Origin: Actinomadura parmotrematis
GTDB lineage: Bacteria; Actinomycetota; Actinomycetes; Streptosporangiales; Streptosporangiaceae
Assembly: GCF_019458805.1 (NCBI RefSeq)
Contig: NZ_JAIBOA010000003.1
Coordinates: 372,001-436,000 of the forward strand
Length of the DNA: 64,000 nucleotides
Direction: 5' to 3'
A program made the position numbers and the translations under genes. The notes under the pieces are model-generated. The model searched no databases. It was not told the DNA's origin and worked only from the letters and a program-made list of their open reading frames with translations. Below, in pieces: positions 28,274 to 37,615 of the stretch; position 1 is the first letter of the stretch; each line of letters starts with the position of its first letter.

Positions 28274-28852
28274 TCACTGGAAGGGGCGGGCCATCTCGGC
28301 GAGGGTGCGCTCCACCACCTCGGCGCGGGTGCGCGCCTGGTCCTCGGTCCACAGGTTCAGGCCGAGCCGGATGCCGGTGAGGAACGCCGCCGCCATGACG
28401 CGCGGGCGCGGCGAGTCCGGCGGCGTCCCCTCCCGCTCGGCGATGAGCTCGGCGAGGCGCTGCTCCAGCGCGGCGAAGTGGCCGAGCTGGCGGGCCAGTA
28501 GGGACGGGTGGCGGCGCATGAGGAACCCGCGGACCGCCCAGTCGCGGTCCTCGTCGGGGGCCTCCAGGAACGCGCCGTGCACGGCGAGGGTGAGGGCCGT
28601 CCAGGCGGGCTCGCGCGCGGGGCGCGCGGCGAAGGCGTCCAGCAGGTCGCGCATGCGCTCGCGGTCGCCGTACAGGACCGCGTCCTCCTTGCCCTCGAAG
28701 TAGTTGGAGAAGGTGCGGCGCGAGACGCCCACCGCGTCGGCGATGGCCTCGACCGTGACGCCGTCCAGGCCGTGCTCGGTCGCCAGCCGGACGGCGGCCT
28801 CGTGCAGGGCCCGCCGGGTGGCTTCCTTCTTGCGCTCGCGGAGTCCGACCAT
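28274..28852 (-). CDS. TetR-family regulator, likely controls the adjacent MFS exporter
   Basis: A 192-residue repressor. Helix-turn-helix: ATRRALHEAAVRLATEHGLD, VTVEAIADAVGVSRRTFSNYF, followed by EGKEDAVLY. The C-terminal domain carries a Trp-containing ligand pocket region (LGLNLWTEDQARTRAE). It is divergent from the DHA2 exporter with one shared 111-bp gap containing a dyad, the standard layout of a drug-responsive repressor and its pump. Confidence 0.9.
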   Translation of the reverse strand: MVGLRERKKEATRRALHEAAVRLATEHGLDGVTVEAIADAVGVSRRTFSNYFEGKEDAVLYGDRERMRDLLDAFAARPAREPAWTALTLAVHGAFLEAPDEDRDWAVRGFLMRRHPSLLARQLGHFAALEQRLAELIAEREGTPPDSPRPRVMAAAFLTGIRLGLNLWTEDQARTRAEVVERTLAEMARPFQ

Positions 28853-28877
28853 GATGCCGACCAGCCTACAATATTGC

Positions 28878-28907
28878 CCGTTGAGAAATTTTTCCCGTTG
28901 GGCATAG
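28878..28907. promoter_or_regulatory. Operator-like dyad between the TetR and MFS genes
   Basis: TGCCC at the left end faces GGGCA at the right of a 30-bp AT-rich span, with internal direct CCCGTTG repeats. It is the least G+C-rich segment locally and covers the probable promoters. Confidence 0.5.
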
Positions 28908-28963
28908 ATGGCGCCGGTCCGGTGTTACGTCTTCCGTCCCGCTCCCACCGCTAGGAGGTCCCG

Positions 28964-30547
28964 TTGAGCGCACACCCGCAGCGCGGTGCGGCGCCGATGA
29001 GCCACCGGCAGACCCTGGAGGCCCTGAGCGGCCTCCTGCTCGCGCTGTTCGTGGCCATGTTGAGCTCCACCGTGGTCTCCACGGCGCTGCCGCAGATCAT
29101 CGGCTCGCTGCACGGCAGCCAGTCGGCCTATACCTGGGTCGTCACCGCGACCCTGCTCGTCTCCACCGCCACCACCCCGATCTGGGGCAAGCTCGCCGAC
29201 CTGTACAGCAAGAAGACGCTCGTCCAGGTCGCCATCGTGATCTTCACGCTGGGGTCGCTGGTCTCGGGCCTGGCGCAGAGCACCGGCCAGCTCATCGCCG
29301 CCCGCGCCTTCCAGGGCCTCGGCCTCGGCGGGCTGCAGATCCTGGTGCAGATCGCCATCGCCGCGATGATCAGCCCGCGGGACCGCGGCCGCTACTACGG
29401 CATCCTCGGCGCCGTCATGGCCGTCGCCACCGTCGGCGGCCCGCTGCTCGGCGGACTCATCGTCGACAGCGCGCTCGGCTGGCGCTGGTGCTTCTTCGTC
29501 GGCGTGCCCTTCACCGTCGTGGCGTTCGTCCTCCTGCAGAAGACCCTGAAGCTGCCGACCCTGGCCCGCGAGGTGAAGATCGACTACCTGGGCGCCACGC
29601 TCGTCGCGGCCGCCGTCAGCGTGCTGCTCATCTGGGTCACCTTCGTCGACGACAAGTTCGGCTGGATCTCCTGGCAGACCGGCGCCATGGTCGGCGGCAC
29701 GGTCGTGCTGACCGCGCTCGCGCTCTGGCGCGAGGCGGTGGCCCCCGAGCCGATCATCCCGCTCGGCGTCGTCGCCCGCCGCAACACCGCCCTCGCGATC
29801 GTCGCGAGCCTCGCGGTCGGCATGGCGATGTTCGGCGGCGCGGTCTTCCTCGGCCAGTACTTCCAGATCGGCCGCGGCTACAGCCCGACCCACGCCGGGC
29901 TGCTGACCATCCCGATGATGGCGGGCGTCCTCATCTGCTCGACCGTCGCGGGCCGGCTGTCCACCGCGACTGGCAAGGTCAAGCCCTACATCGTCACCGG
30001 CACGGTCGTGCTCACCGCCGGCTTCGCCGTCCTCGCCACCATCGACCACGCGACCTCGCTGTACCTCGTCGGGTTCGGCATGTTCCTGGTCGGCGCGGGC
30101 GTCGGCATGTCGATGCAGAACCTCATGCTGGTCGTGCAGAACTCGGTCCCGCTGAAGGAGATCGGCGCCGCGTCCGGCGTCGTCACCTTCTTCCGCTCGA
30201 TGGGCGGCACGATGGGCGTGTCCATCCTCGGCGCCGTCCTCGCCAACCGGGTCGCGGGCAGCATCGCCGACGGCCTCGCCAAGCTCGGCGTCCAGCCGGG
30301 GCAGAGCTCCGGCGCGGGCAGCAGCCTGGACGTCAAGCACCTGCCCGGCCCCATCCAGGAGATCGTCCGCGCCGCCTACGGGGACGCGACCGGCCACATC
30401 TTCCTGATCTCGGCCGCGATCGCGGTGGTCGGCATCGTCGCCGCCGCCTTCCTCAAGCCGGTCATGCTCCGCGACAGCCTCGACCTGCCCGCCGAGCCCG
30501 CGGGCACCCCCGCCGGGGAGCCCGCCTCCTCGACGACCGCCTCCTGA
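28964..30547 (+). CDS. MFS transporter, DHA2 family (14-segment drug exporter type)
   Basis: A 527-residue proton-driven exporter. The first segment ALFVAMLSSTVVSTALPQII carries the family D/T-V-ALP pattern. Motif A is GKLADLYSKKTLV, and the segment-5 antiporter motif is GPLLGGLIVDSALGWRWCFF. The length fits 14 membrane segments. TTG start at 28964 preceded by a full AGGAGGT ribosome site. Likely controlled by the divergent TetR protein; substrate unknown. Confidence 0.92.
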   Translation: MSAHPQRGAAPMSHRQTLEALSGLLLALFVAMLSSTVVSTALPQIIGSLHGSQSAYTWVVTATLLVSTATTPIWGKLADLYSKKTLVQVAIVIFTLGSLVSGLAQSTGQLIAARAFQGLGLGGLQILVQIAIAAMISPRDRGRYYGILGAVMAVATVGGPLLGGLIVDSALGWRWCFFVGVPFTVVAFVLLQKTLKLPTLAREVKIDYLGATLVAAAVSVLLIWVTFVDDKFGWISWQTGAMVGGTVVLTALALWREAVAPEPIIPLGVVARRNTALAIVASLAVGMAMFGGAVFLGQYFQIGRGYSPTHAGLLTIPMMAGVLICSTVAGRLSTATGKVKPYIVTGTVVLTAGFAVLATIDHATSLYLVGFGMFLVGAGVGMSMQNLMLVVQNSVPLKEIGAASGVVTFFRSMGGTMGVSILGAVLANRVAGSIADGLAKLGVQPGQSSGAGSSLDVKHLPGPIQEIVRAAYGDATGHIFLISAAIAVVGIVAAAFLKPVMLRDSLDLPAEPAGTPAGEPASSTTAS

Positions 30548-30560
30548 CCCGACGACCCCC

Positions 30561-30602
30561 GACGGCGGGGCCGCGCGCCACCCGGCGCGCGGCCCCGCCG
30601 TC
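30561..30602 (+). terminator. Terminator of the MFS gene
   Basis: Perfect 19-bp stem (30561-30579 with 30584-30602) with a 4-nt loop ACCC, 14 bp after the stop. Confidence 0.9.
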
Positions 30603-30767
30603 CGCGCTCGGGGCGCGGGCCGAGTGGCGGGGGTGCCGCGGCCGGTCCCGGGTGATCGGTGTGCCGGCGGCGGCGCGCCGAAACCTGCGCCTCCGCGCAG
30701 GCGGTGGCCGGTTCAGGCGACCGGTCGCCCGTCCCGGCGGGCCGTTCCTTCGCGGTATGCAGGACGC

Positions 30768-31307
30768 ATGACCTTTCCGTGGGGTGAGGATCGGGTCGGA
30801 CTGCACAAGGACGTCGTTCGGGTCGCCGAGCCCGACCCGCTGTGGGCGGAGGTGTTCGCGTGGGCGGCGCGGCGCCTGCGGCCCGCCCTGGACGGGCTCG
30901 CCGTCGCCGTCGAGCACGTCGGGTCCACGTCGGTGCCGGGGCTGCCCGCCAAGCCGATCGTGGACATCGCCGTCGGGCTCTCCGGGACCGCCACCGAGGC
31001 GGCCGTCGAGGCGGCCCTCGCGCCGCTCGGGTACCGCTACCTCGGCGACGCGGGCGACGATGGCGGCTGGCTGTACGTGCTGGAGACGCGGCCCGCGTTC
31101 CGCGTCCTGCACCTGCACGGCGTGCGCTACGGCGACCAGCGGTGGCACGACTACCTGCGGTTCCGCGGCGTCCTGCGGCGGAGCGCCGCCGCCCGGGACG
31201 CCTACGAGCACCTCAAGCGGGACCTCGCCGCCCGCCACGCCGCCGACCGGCCCGGCTACACCGCCGCCAAGACCGGCTTCGTCACCCGCTGCGTCAGGGG
31301 AGGGTGA
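30768..31307 (+). CDS. GrpB family protein (nucleotidyltransferase-fold)
   Basis: A 179-residue protein of the GrpB/UPF0157 family. The signature EHVGSTSVPGLPAKPIVDIA is complete and includes the GS...D-x-D-like site of the nucleotidyltransferase fold; the C-terminal RDYLRF-like helix is HDYLRFRGVLRRS. The reaction is not established, though relatives act as nucleotidyltransferases or fuse to CoaE. ATG 30768 is preceded by AGGA; the longer open frame upstream is not conserved. The last 14 bp overlap the convergent PhzF gene. Confidence 0.9.
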   Translation: MTFPWGEDRVGLHKDVVRVAEPDPLWAEVFAWAARRLRPALDGLAVAVEHVGSTSVPGLPAKPIVDIAVGLSGTATEAAVEAALAPLGYRYLGDAGDDGGWLYVLETRPAFRVLHLHGVRYGDQRWHDYLRFRGVLRRSAAARDAYEHLKRDLAARHAADRPGYTAAKTGFVTRCVRGG

Positions 31308-32100
31308 GGACGCGGCCGACGCGGGCGGTGCCGCCGACGCGCAGCGGGCCGGTCCGCGCCGTGATGGTGGCGGGCTCGCCCAGGGAGTCGCCCATGTCGA
31401 CGGTGACGGGCGCGCCGAGGACGGCGGCCAGGCAGGCGGTGCTGTTGGCGTTGGCGATGTCCTCGGGAACGCCGATCGACGGCGCGAACATGCGGGCGGC
31501 GGCACGGCCGTCCTCGGGGACGGTGTGGACGTAGCAGCCGAGCAGGCCCGCGCGGTCGCAGGCGTCGCGGAGCCGGTCCGGGTCGGGGGCGAGGGCGGCG
31601 AGGGCCCGCCGGTCCGGGACGGGGACGAGCAGGCGCGGGCGCCCCACCGACGCGACGCGGCAGCCCGCCGCGGCGTCCGGGGACGTGACGCCGAGCGCCG
31701 CCAGGACGGGACCGGGGTCGGCCGGGCGCCGGACGTCCACGGGGCCGGGGTCGAAGAACGCGCCCCCGGCCCCGGCGCGCCCGGTGAAGGAACGGCCGCC
31801 CGCCTGAAGCGGCACCTCGCCGTCACGGGCCAGGAGGGCGAGGGCCGCGACGGTGCCGTGGCCGCAGGCGGGCAGCTCCCCGGCGGACGTGAAGAACCGC
31901 AGCGACACCGCCGCGTCCGTGACCGCGACGAACACCGCGTGCGACGTCCCGGCGGCGGCGGGGATCCGGCGCCGCTCGGCGTCGCTCAGCGGCGCGTCGG
32001 GCAGGACGGCGGTCGGGCTGCCGCCGCGCCCGTCGCGCAGGCAGGCGTGCACGATCGTGACGGCCGGGCCGTCCGGGACGGGGTCAGAGCCGCTCGGCAT
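31294..32100 (-). CDS. PhzF-family isomerase/epimerase-like protein
   Basis: A 268-residue two-lobed PhzF fold. Motifs are RGGSPTAV (usually GGNP-A-V; the Asn is Ser here), the hallmark FTSAGELPACGHGT and the C-terminal NANSTACLAAVLG segment. PhzF proteins isomerise unsaturated acids using a Glu near the first motif. The substrate here is unknown. Start set at the ATG just upstream of the conserved core (32100); the open frame upstream is Pro/Arg-rich and unlike the family. Confidence 0.82.
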   Translation of the reverse strand: MPSGSDPVPDGPAVTIVHACLRDGRGGSPTAVLPDAPLSDAERRRIPAAAGTSHAVFVAVTDAAVSLRFFTSAGELPACGHGTVAALALLARDGEVPLQAGGRSFTGRAGAGGAFFDPGPVDVRRPADPGPVLAALGVTSPDAAAGCRVASVGRPRLLVPVPDRRALAALAPDPDRLRDACDRAGLLGCYVHTVPEDGRAAARMFAPSIGVPEDIANANSTACLAAVLGAPVTVDMGDSLGEPATITARTGPLRVGGTARVGRVLTLP

Positions 32101-32233
32101 AGGCGCTCCGCCGGCCGGGCGCGGGCTCGGCGCCCGGTTCGGCGTCCCGGTCGCGGGCCTCGATCCGCCGCCACGGCGCGGCGATGACATCGGCGGGTTC
32201 CATACCCCCGAGGGTCGCATCCGGGTCCGACAG

Positions 32234-33166
32234 TCAGCCCGTCCCCGTGAGGTCGACGCCGGCGCGGGCGGCGCTGCGGCGGCCGACGCGCATCGCCACG
32301 CCCATGCCGACCTTGCGGGCGAGGCGGCTCGGCGGCATCCGGTAGGCGACGCGGGTGTGCGGGGCGTAGCGGACGGGCGGGCCGCCGTCCAGCCAGCCGG
32401 TGTGGACGTGCTGCTCCTGGCCGATGATGTAGCGGGTGAAGGAGTGCGCGGTGAGCCCGGCGCGGCGGCCGCCCTCGGGCAGGAGGCCGGGCGCGGCGTC
32501 CAGGCGCATCCCGCCCTCGTCGGCGCCGTCCACCCGGACCGGGACGCTGACGGGGAAGCCGTCGCCGCCGACCCAGCCGAGCAGCGCGTCCGGCAGCCGG
32601 GCCGCCGACCGGGCGGCGCGCGTGTGGTCGAGGCGGGGCCCGGCGCCCTTGGCGGGCGCGGCCTGCGCGGCGGGCGGCGCGGGCAGCGGCGGCCCGTGCA
32701 CCTCGGGGGCGCCCGCGCAGCGCAGGTCGGGCCAGACGACGATCCGCTCCACGGCGACCTCGATCAGCATGCGAACGTAGTAGTCGCGCAGCCAGCGCCC
32801 CCAGACGGGGCCGGTGGCGCGCGGCAGGTCGAACCGCTCCCAGCCCGCGCCGAGCGTCTCGGGGTAGTCGGCGACCGGCCCGGTCACCGTCGCGGTGCCC
32901 TGCACGAGGACGTACTCGGGCCGGTCGGCGTAGCCGTGCGCGCGGGTGTGGAAGGCGAGCGCGACGTGCGGGTCGCGCTTGATCCGCTCCAGCTTCTTCC
33001 AGCCGCCGAGGGCGCTGTTGAAGGTGAGGGTGCCGGCGTCGCGGTCGCGCACCCCGAAGTTGGTGACCGGCACCTGCACCACGCCCCTGGCGGGGGTGAC
33101 GCCCGCCAGCATCACCGCCTGGTCGCTCCCGAAGATCTCGTCCACCCCGTCGGGCCAGGTGACCAT
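32234..33166 (-). CDS. Pyridoxamine 5'-phosphate oxidase-like FMN-binding protein
   Basis: A 310-residue protein. Its N-terminal half is a split-barrel flavin-binding fold: GVVQVPVTNFGVRDRDAGTL, WKKLERIKRDPHVALAFHTR and VLVQGTATVTG are typical of PNPOx-like F420/FMN enzymes. A second barrel-like segment follows at about residue 200. Likely an FMN or F420-dependent reductase or binding protein of unknown substrate. Confidence 0.8.
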   Translation of the reverse strand: MVTWPDGVDEIFGSDQAVMLAGVTPARGVVQVPVTNFGVRDRDAGTLTFNSALGGWKKLERIKRDPHVALAFHTRAHGYADRPEYVLVQGTATVTGPVADYPETLGAGWERFDLPRATGPVWGRWLRDYYVRMLIEVAVERIVVWPDLRCAGAPEVHGPPLPAPPAAQAAPAKGAGPRLDHTRAARSAARLPDALLGWVGGDGFPVSVPVRVDGADEGGMRLDAAPGLLPEGGRRAGLTAHSFTRYIIGQEQHVHTGWLDGGPPVRYAPHTRVAYRMPPSRLARKVGMGVAMRVGRRSAARAGVDLTGTG

Positions 33167-33399
33167 GCCCGTTCCCCCTCCGCTCGGCGCCGCCCACCAG
33201 AAGGATCACGCACCGGGCCGCTCCCGCGCGCCCCTCGGCCGCACCTGGACACCGCCCGGCCCCGCGCCGCGCCGGGGGACCTGCGGGGACCCGTCGCGGC
33301 GATAGGTGCTTAACGGGGCGAAAGGTGCATATGGTGTGGTGATCGTTCCGGGTGCGGCCGGAGCGATCGGCCAGCCAGCGCATCCGGACGGGGATCCCC
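33167..33399. promoter_or_regulatory. Divergent gap between the oxidase-like and DUF2079 genes
   Basis: This 233-bp gap has no gene. The AT-richer stretch 33300-33350 (GGTGCTTAACGGGG and GGTGCATATGG, a partial direct repeat) is the likely promoter area. Confidence 0.35.
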
Positions 33400-34797
33400 T
33401 TGACCGTCGAGCACCACCCGCCGCCCGTGCCGGCGGCGGACCGTCCGGACGCCGCCCCCGCCCCCCGGGCGTGGCCGCCCTACGCCCTCGCCCTCGGGTT
33501 CGCGGTCCTGTACGGGGCGGTGTCGGTGACCCGGTACCTGCGGTACGCGTCGATGTCCTGGGACCTCGGGATCTTCACCGAGGTCGTCCGGTCCTACGCG
33601 CGGTTCCAGGTGCCGGTCGCCGACCTGAAGGGGCCGGGCTTCCGCATCCTCGGCGACCACTTCAGCCCCGTCCTCGCGCTGCTCGGCCCGGTCTTCCGGG
33701 TCTTCCCGAGCGCGGTGACGCTGCTCGTCGCGCAGGCGCTCCTCGTCGGGGTCTCGGCGGTGCCGGTGACGCGGGCGGCGCGGCGGCTGCTCGGCGCCCG
33801 GCCCGGCCTCGCGATCGGCCTCGCCTACGGCGCGTCCTGGGGCCTGCAGAAGGCCGTGGACTTCGACTTCCACGAGATCTGCTTCGCCGTCCCGCTCATC
33901 GCGTTCGCGCTGGAGGCGGTGCTCGCCGAGCGGTGGATCCCCGCGCTGCTGTGGGCCGCGCCGCTCGTCACCGTCAAGGAGGACCTCGGCGTGACGGTCG
34001 CCGCGATCGCGCTGGTCGTCGCGGTGCGGGCGCGGCGCGCCGGGACGCCGACGGTGGCCGCGGCGGTGGGCGTCGGGCTGTTCGGGGCCGCCGCGTCGGC
34101 GCTCACCCTGCTCGTCCTCATCCCGGCGGTGAGCGGCGGCTACGACTACTGGTCGAAGATGGGCGGCGGGGGTGGGGCGGGCCTGCTGGACGGCTGGTCG
34201 CAGAAGGTCCGGACGGTCCTCTGGGTGCTGCTCCCCACGTCGGGAATGCTCGCGCTCGGCTCGCCGCTGCTGCTCGTCGCGCTGCCGACGCTCGGCTGGC
34301 GGCTGCTGTCGAGCGACCCCAACTACTGGGGCACCGACTGGCACTACAGCGCCGTGCTCATGCCCGTCGTGGCGCTCGCCCTCGTCGACGTGCTCGCCCG
34401 CGCCCGGTCCACCCGGCTGTGGGAGGTGCTCCAGCACATGCCCGCCGCGGTGCTCGCGGCGTCCGTCGCGCTCAGCACGACGCTGCCGTTCGGCACGCTG
34501 ACGCGGGCGGGGACCTGGATCCCCGACGCCGAGGCGCGCGCGGCCGCGCGCGCCCTCGCGACCATCCCCGACGGCGCGACCGTCGAGTCCGACGTCCGTC
34601 CCGCCGCCCACCTCGCCCAGCGCTGCACCGTCTACTGGATCGGCGACACCCCCGGCGTGCTGCCCCGCTACCTCGTCTACTTCGGCCCGGACCTGCCCGG
34701 ATCGGCGATGCTCGACTACGCGACGCGGCTGCACCCGGGGGAGCGCTACGCCGTGCAGGCCGAGGAGGAGGGCTTCTGGGTGCTGCGGCGCCTCTGA
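33400..34797 (+). CDS. DUF2079 multi-pass membrane protein
   Basis: About 465 residues with roughly ten membrane segments. DUF2079 landmarks are MSWDLGIFTEVVRSYARFQ, the ILGDHFSPVLALLGP motif, DFDFHEICFAVPLIAFAL and VTVKEDLGVTVAAIALV. The acidic and His residues (DLG, DHFSP, FHE, KED) resemble the active-site loops of GT-C glycosyltransferases, so a lipid-linked sugar transferase role is plausible. TTG 33400 is preferred because GGGGA lies five bases upstream; GTG 33352 is an alternative. Confidence 0.85.
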   Translation: MTVEHHPPPVPAADRPDAAPAPRAWPPYALALGFAVLYGAVSVTRYLRYASMSWDLGIFTEVVRSYARFQVPVADLKGPGFRILGDHFSPVLALLGPVFRVFPSAVTLLVAQALLVGVSAVPVTRAARRLLGARPGLAIGLAYGASWGLQKAVDFDFHEICFAVPLIAFALEAVLAERWIPALLWAAPLVTVKEDLGVTVAAIALVVAVRARRAGTPTVAAAVGVGLFGAAASALTLLVLIPAVSGGYDYWSKMGGGGGAGLLDGWSQKVRTVLWVLLPTSGMLALGSPLLLVALPTLGWRLLSSDPNYWGTDWHYSAVLMPVVALALVDVLARARSTRLWEVLQHMPAAVLAASVALSTTLPFGTLTRAGTWIPDAEARAAARALATIPDGATVESDVRPAAHLAQRCTVYWIGDTPGVLPRYLVYFGPDLPGSAMLDYATRLHPGERYAVQAEEEGFWVLRRL

Positions 34798-34804
34798 CGG
34801 CAGG

Positions 34805-35167
34805 TCAAGCGCGGCCCTCCAGACGCTCCAGCAGGATCGGGACGTGCCCGGCCGCCGGATCCTTCACCGACGTCAGCAGCGTCACCCGGCCCGCCGCCGC
34901 CTCGGCGCGGAGCCGCTCGACGGCCGGCCCGTCGTCGTCCAGTTCGGCGAGGTAGCGCGCGCGGAACTCGGCGTGCTTCGCCGGGTCGTGCCCGTACCAG
35001 CGGCGCAGCTCGGTGGACGGCGCCACGTCCTTCGCCCACTCGTCGAGGGCGGCCTTCTCCTTGGCGATCCCGCGCGGCCAGAGCCGGTCCACCAGGACGC
35101 GGAACCCGTCGTCCGGTTCCGGCGCAGCGTAAATCCGGCGCATGCGGAAACCCGCGTTCTCCCCCAT
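34805..35167 (-). CDS. DUF488 family protein (YeaO-like)
   Basis: A 120-residue protein matching the YeaO-like DUF488 group: RVLVDRLWPRGIAKEKAALD, WAKDVAPSTELRRWYGHDP and VTLLTSVKDPAAGHVPIL. It is a small cytoplasmic protein without an assigned reaction. It converges on the DUF2079 gene with an 8-bp gap. Confidence 0.9.
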   Translation of the reverse strand: MGENAGFRMRRIYAAPEPDDGFRVLVDRLWPRGIAKEKAALDEWAKDVAPSTELRRWYGHDPAKHAEFRARYLAELDDDGPAVERLRAEAAAGRVTLLTSVKDPAAGHVPILLERLEGRA

Positions 35168-35251
35168 ACAGGGCGGATACCCGGTCCCGCCGGGGTTAGA
35201 ACGATCACCAGTGGGCTATCCAGGACGTGACGACGTCTCAGGGGGGACCGC
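35168..35251. promoter_or_regulatory. Divergent promoter region of DUF488 and poxB
   Basis: This 84-bp gap holds CCAGTGGGCTATCC and a GGGGG-rich ribosome site for poxB. Confidence 0.35.
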
Positions 35252-36985
35252 ATGGCCACGCTCGCCGACCAACTCGTGCAGGTGCTCAAGCAGGCCGGGG
35301 TGCAGCGCATCTACGGCGTTGTGGGCGACAGCCTGAACCCCGTCGTGGACGCGCTCCGCCGGGACGGCACCATCGAGTGGGTCTACGTGCGCAACGAGGA
35401 GGCCGGCGCGTTCGCCGCCGCCGCCGAGGCGCAGCTCACCGGACGCCTCGCGGTCTGCGCGGGCTCGTGCGGGCCGGGCAACACCCACCTGGTCAACGGC
35501 CTGTACGACGCGCATCGCTCCGGCGCGCCCGTCCTCGCGATCGCCTCGCAGATCCCGAGCGTGCAGCTCGGCACCGGCTACTTCCAGGAGACCCACCCCG
35601 AGCGGCTGTTCACCGAGTGCAGCAGCTACTGCGAGCTGATCAGCACGCCGGCGCAGATGCCGCGGGTGCTGCGCACCGCCGTCCAGCACGCCGTCGGCGG
35701 CGAGGGCGTCGCGGTGGTGGTGCTGCCCGGCGACGTCGCCGAGGCCGAGGCGGTGCAGCCGGTCGGGCGGCACGACCTGCTGACCGTCAAGGGCGCCGTC
35801 CGGCCGCCCGCCGGGCAGGTCGAGGAGCTCGCCAAGGCGCTGAACGCCGCCGAGAAGGTCACTCTGTTCTGCGGCGCGGGCGTCCGCGGCGCGCACGCGG
35901 AGGTCATCGAGCTGGCGCACCGGCTGCTCGCGCCGATCGGCCACTCGCTGCGCGGCAAGGAGTGGATCCAGTACGACAACCCCTTCGACGTCGGGATGAG
36001 CGGCCTGCTCGGCTACGGCGCCTGCTACGAGGCGATGCACGAGGCCGACCTCGTCGTGCTGCTCGGCACCGACTTCCCCTACGACCCGTTCCTGCCGGGC
36101 CGCAACACCATCCAGATCGACCACGACGCGACCCGCCTCGGCCGCCGTACCCCGCTCGACCTCGCCGTCCACGGCGACGTCGGCGAGACGCTGCGGGCGG
36201 CGCTGCCGCTCGTGAAGCAGAAGGGCGGCGGGCGGTTCCTCGGCGACATCCTGAAGCGGCACACCAGGTCGCTGGAGAAGGTCGTCGACGCCTACACCCG
36301 CAAGATCGAGAAGCACGTGCCGATCCACCCCGAGTACGCCGCCGCGCTGCTCGACGAGCTCGCCGACGACGACGCCGTCTTCACCGTCGACACCGGCATG
36401 TGCAACGTGTGGGCCGCCCGCTACCTCACCCCGAACGGCAAGCGGCGCGTCATGGGGTCGTTCGTGCACGGGTCGATGGCGAACGCGCTGCCGCACGCCA
36501 TCGGCGCGCAGCTCGCCGACCGCCGCCGCCAGGTGGTCTCGATGTCGGGGGACGGCGGCCTCGGCATGCTCATGGGCGAGCTGCTCACCGTGAAGCTGCA
36601 CGACCTGCCGGTGAAGATCGTGGTGTTCAACAACGCCTCGCTCGGCATGGTGAAGCTGGAGATGCTGGTGGACGGCATGCCCGACTTCGAGACCGACCAC
36701 GCGGGCGTGGACTTCGCCGCCATCGCCAAGGCCGCCGGGATCGAGTCGGTGCGGGTGGAGAAGCCGAAGCAGGTGCGGTCCGCGCTGGAGAAGGCGTTCG
36801 CGCACGACGGCCCGTACCTGGTCGAGCTGGTCACCGACCCGAACGCGCTGTCCATCCCGCCGCACATCACCGCCGACCAGCTCAAGGGCTTCGCCCTCGC
36901 GGCCGGGCGGACGGTGCTCACCGGCGGCGTCGGCAAGATGGTCGACCTCGCGCGCAGCAACCTGCGCAACATCCCCCGCCCGTAG
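35252..36985 (+). CDS. poxB: Pyruvate dehydrogenase (quinone)/pyruvate oxidase, ThDP-dependent
   Basis: A 577-residue peripheral membrane flavoenzyme that decarboxylates pyruvate to acetate and feeds electrons to quinone. Pyrimidine-site Glu is in VRNEEAGAFAAAAEA; FAD-domain features surround FCGAGVRGAHAEVIEL. The diphosphate motif GDGGLGMLMGELLTV ends at VVFNNASLG. The C-terminus (SNLRNIPRP) ends in the arrangement found in PoxB. A weaker alternative is a related thiamine enzyme such as acetolactate synthase; length and ISTPAQ-type segments favour PoxB. Confidence 0.93.
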   Translation: MATLADQLVQVLKQAGVQRIYGVVGDSLNPVVDALRRDGTIEWVYVRNEEAGAFAAAAEAQLTGRLAVCAGSCGPGNTHLVNGLYDAHRSGAPVLAIASQIPSVQLGTGYFQETHPERLFTECSSYCELISTPAQMPRVLRTAVQHAVGGEGVAVVVLPGDVAEAEAVQPVGRHDLLTVKGAVRPPAGQVEELAKALNAAEKVTLFCGAGVRGAHAEVIELAHRLLAPIGHSLRGKEWIQYDNPFDVGMSGLLGYGACYEAMHEADLVVLLGTDFPYDPFLPGRNTIQIDHDATRLGRRTPLDLAVHGDVGETLRAALPLVKQKGGGRFLGDILKRHTRSLEKVVDAYTRKIEKHVPIHPEYAAALLDELADDDAVFTVDTGMCNVWAARYLTPNGKRRVMGSFVHGSMANALPHAIGAQLADRRRQVVSMSGDGGLGMLMGELLTVKLHDLPVKIVVFNNASLGMVKLEMLVDGMPDFETDHAGVDFAAIAKAAGIESVRVEKPKQVRSALEKAFAHDGPYLVELVTDPNALSIPPHITADQLKGFALAAGRTVLTGGVGKMVDLARSNLRNIPRP

Positions 36986-36988
36986 GGA

Positions 36989-37032
36989 CGCGGACGGCCC
37001 GCGACCGGTCTCCCGGTCGCGGGCCGTCCGCG
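36989..37032. terminator. Terminator between poxB and the DoxX gene
   Basis: Perfect 20-bp stem (36989-37008 with 37013-37032) and 4-nt loop TCTC, shared by convergent genes. Confidence 0.92.
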
Positions 37033-37037
37033 GGCGT

Positions 37038-37445
37038 TCAGCGGCGCAGCAGCGCGAGCGTGTCGGCGCGGCGCCGCCAGGCCACGACGGCGAACAGGAC
37101 GCCCAGGGCGAGGGGGAACGCCGCGCCCGCCACCGAGCCCAGCACGGTGACCTGGACGACGGCCGCGCCGATCATCAGCGCGATCAGCCCGGTGGCCGCC
37201 GCACCCGCCAGCCGCGGGACCATCAGGCCGATCGCCCCGGCCGCCTCGAAGAACCCGGTGACGTAGCGCAGCCACTGACCCCAGCCGATCTCGGCGATCA
37301 CCCGAACGGCGTCGCTCTGCCCCACGAACTTGGGGATCGCCGACCCGATCAGCAGGAACAGCCCCACCAGGATCTGCAACGCCCACAGGACGCGCGTCCC
37401 GGCGGAGGTGGAAGAGGTGGCGGCGGGGGTCTGGATCGCGGTCAT
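37038..37445 (-). CDS. DoxX family membrane protein
   Basis: A 135-residue protein with four membrane segments: VLWALQILVGLFLLIGSAIPKF, VTGFFEAAGAIGLMVP, ATGLIALMIGAAVVQ and AFPLALGVLFAVVAW. The G-x-x-K-F and E-x-x-G features are typical of DoxX. ATG 37445 has a GGAGA ribosome site; the longer open frame upstream is discarded. DoxX relatives act in quinone redox or thiol stress; role unproven here. Confidence 0.88.
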   Translation of the reverse strand: MTAIQTPAATSSTSAGTRVLWALQILVGLFLLIGSAIPKFVGQSDAVRVIAEIGWGQWLRYVTGFFEAAGAIGLMVPRLAGAAATGLIALMIGAAVVQVTVLGSVAGAAFPLALGVLFAVVAWRRRADTLALLRR

Positions 37446-37564
37446 GATGTTCTCCTTCGCAAGGCGCTCGGTCGTGCTCTCACCCCTGCGTCGAACGCCC
37501 CCGCCCCCGATCGACACCGCGCCTGAGAACTTTCCGGATTTCTTTTCCGGCGCCCGGACGTGCG

Positions 37565-37598
37565 ACCGCCCCCGCACCGGGCCGGGTGCGGGGGCGGT
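37565..37598 (-). terminator. Terminator of the secreted-protein gene at 37616
   Basis: Perfect 14-bp stem (37565-37578 with 37585-37598), 6-nt loop, 18 bp downstream of the minus-strand stop. Confidence 0.85.
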
Positions 37599-37615
37599 GC
37601 TGCGTCAGGGCGGCG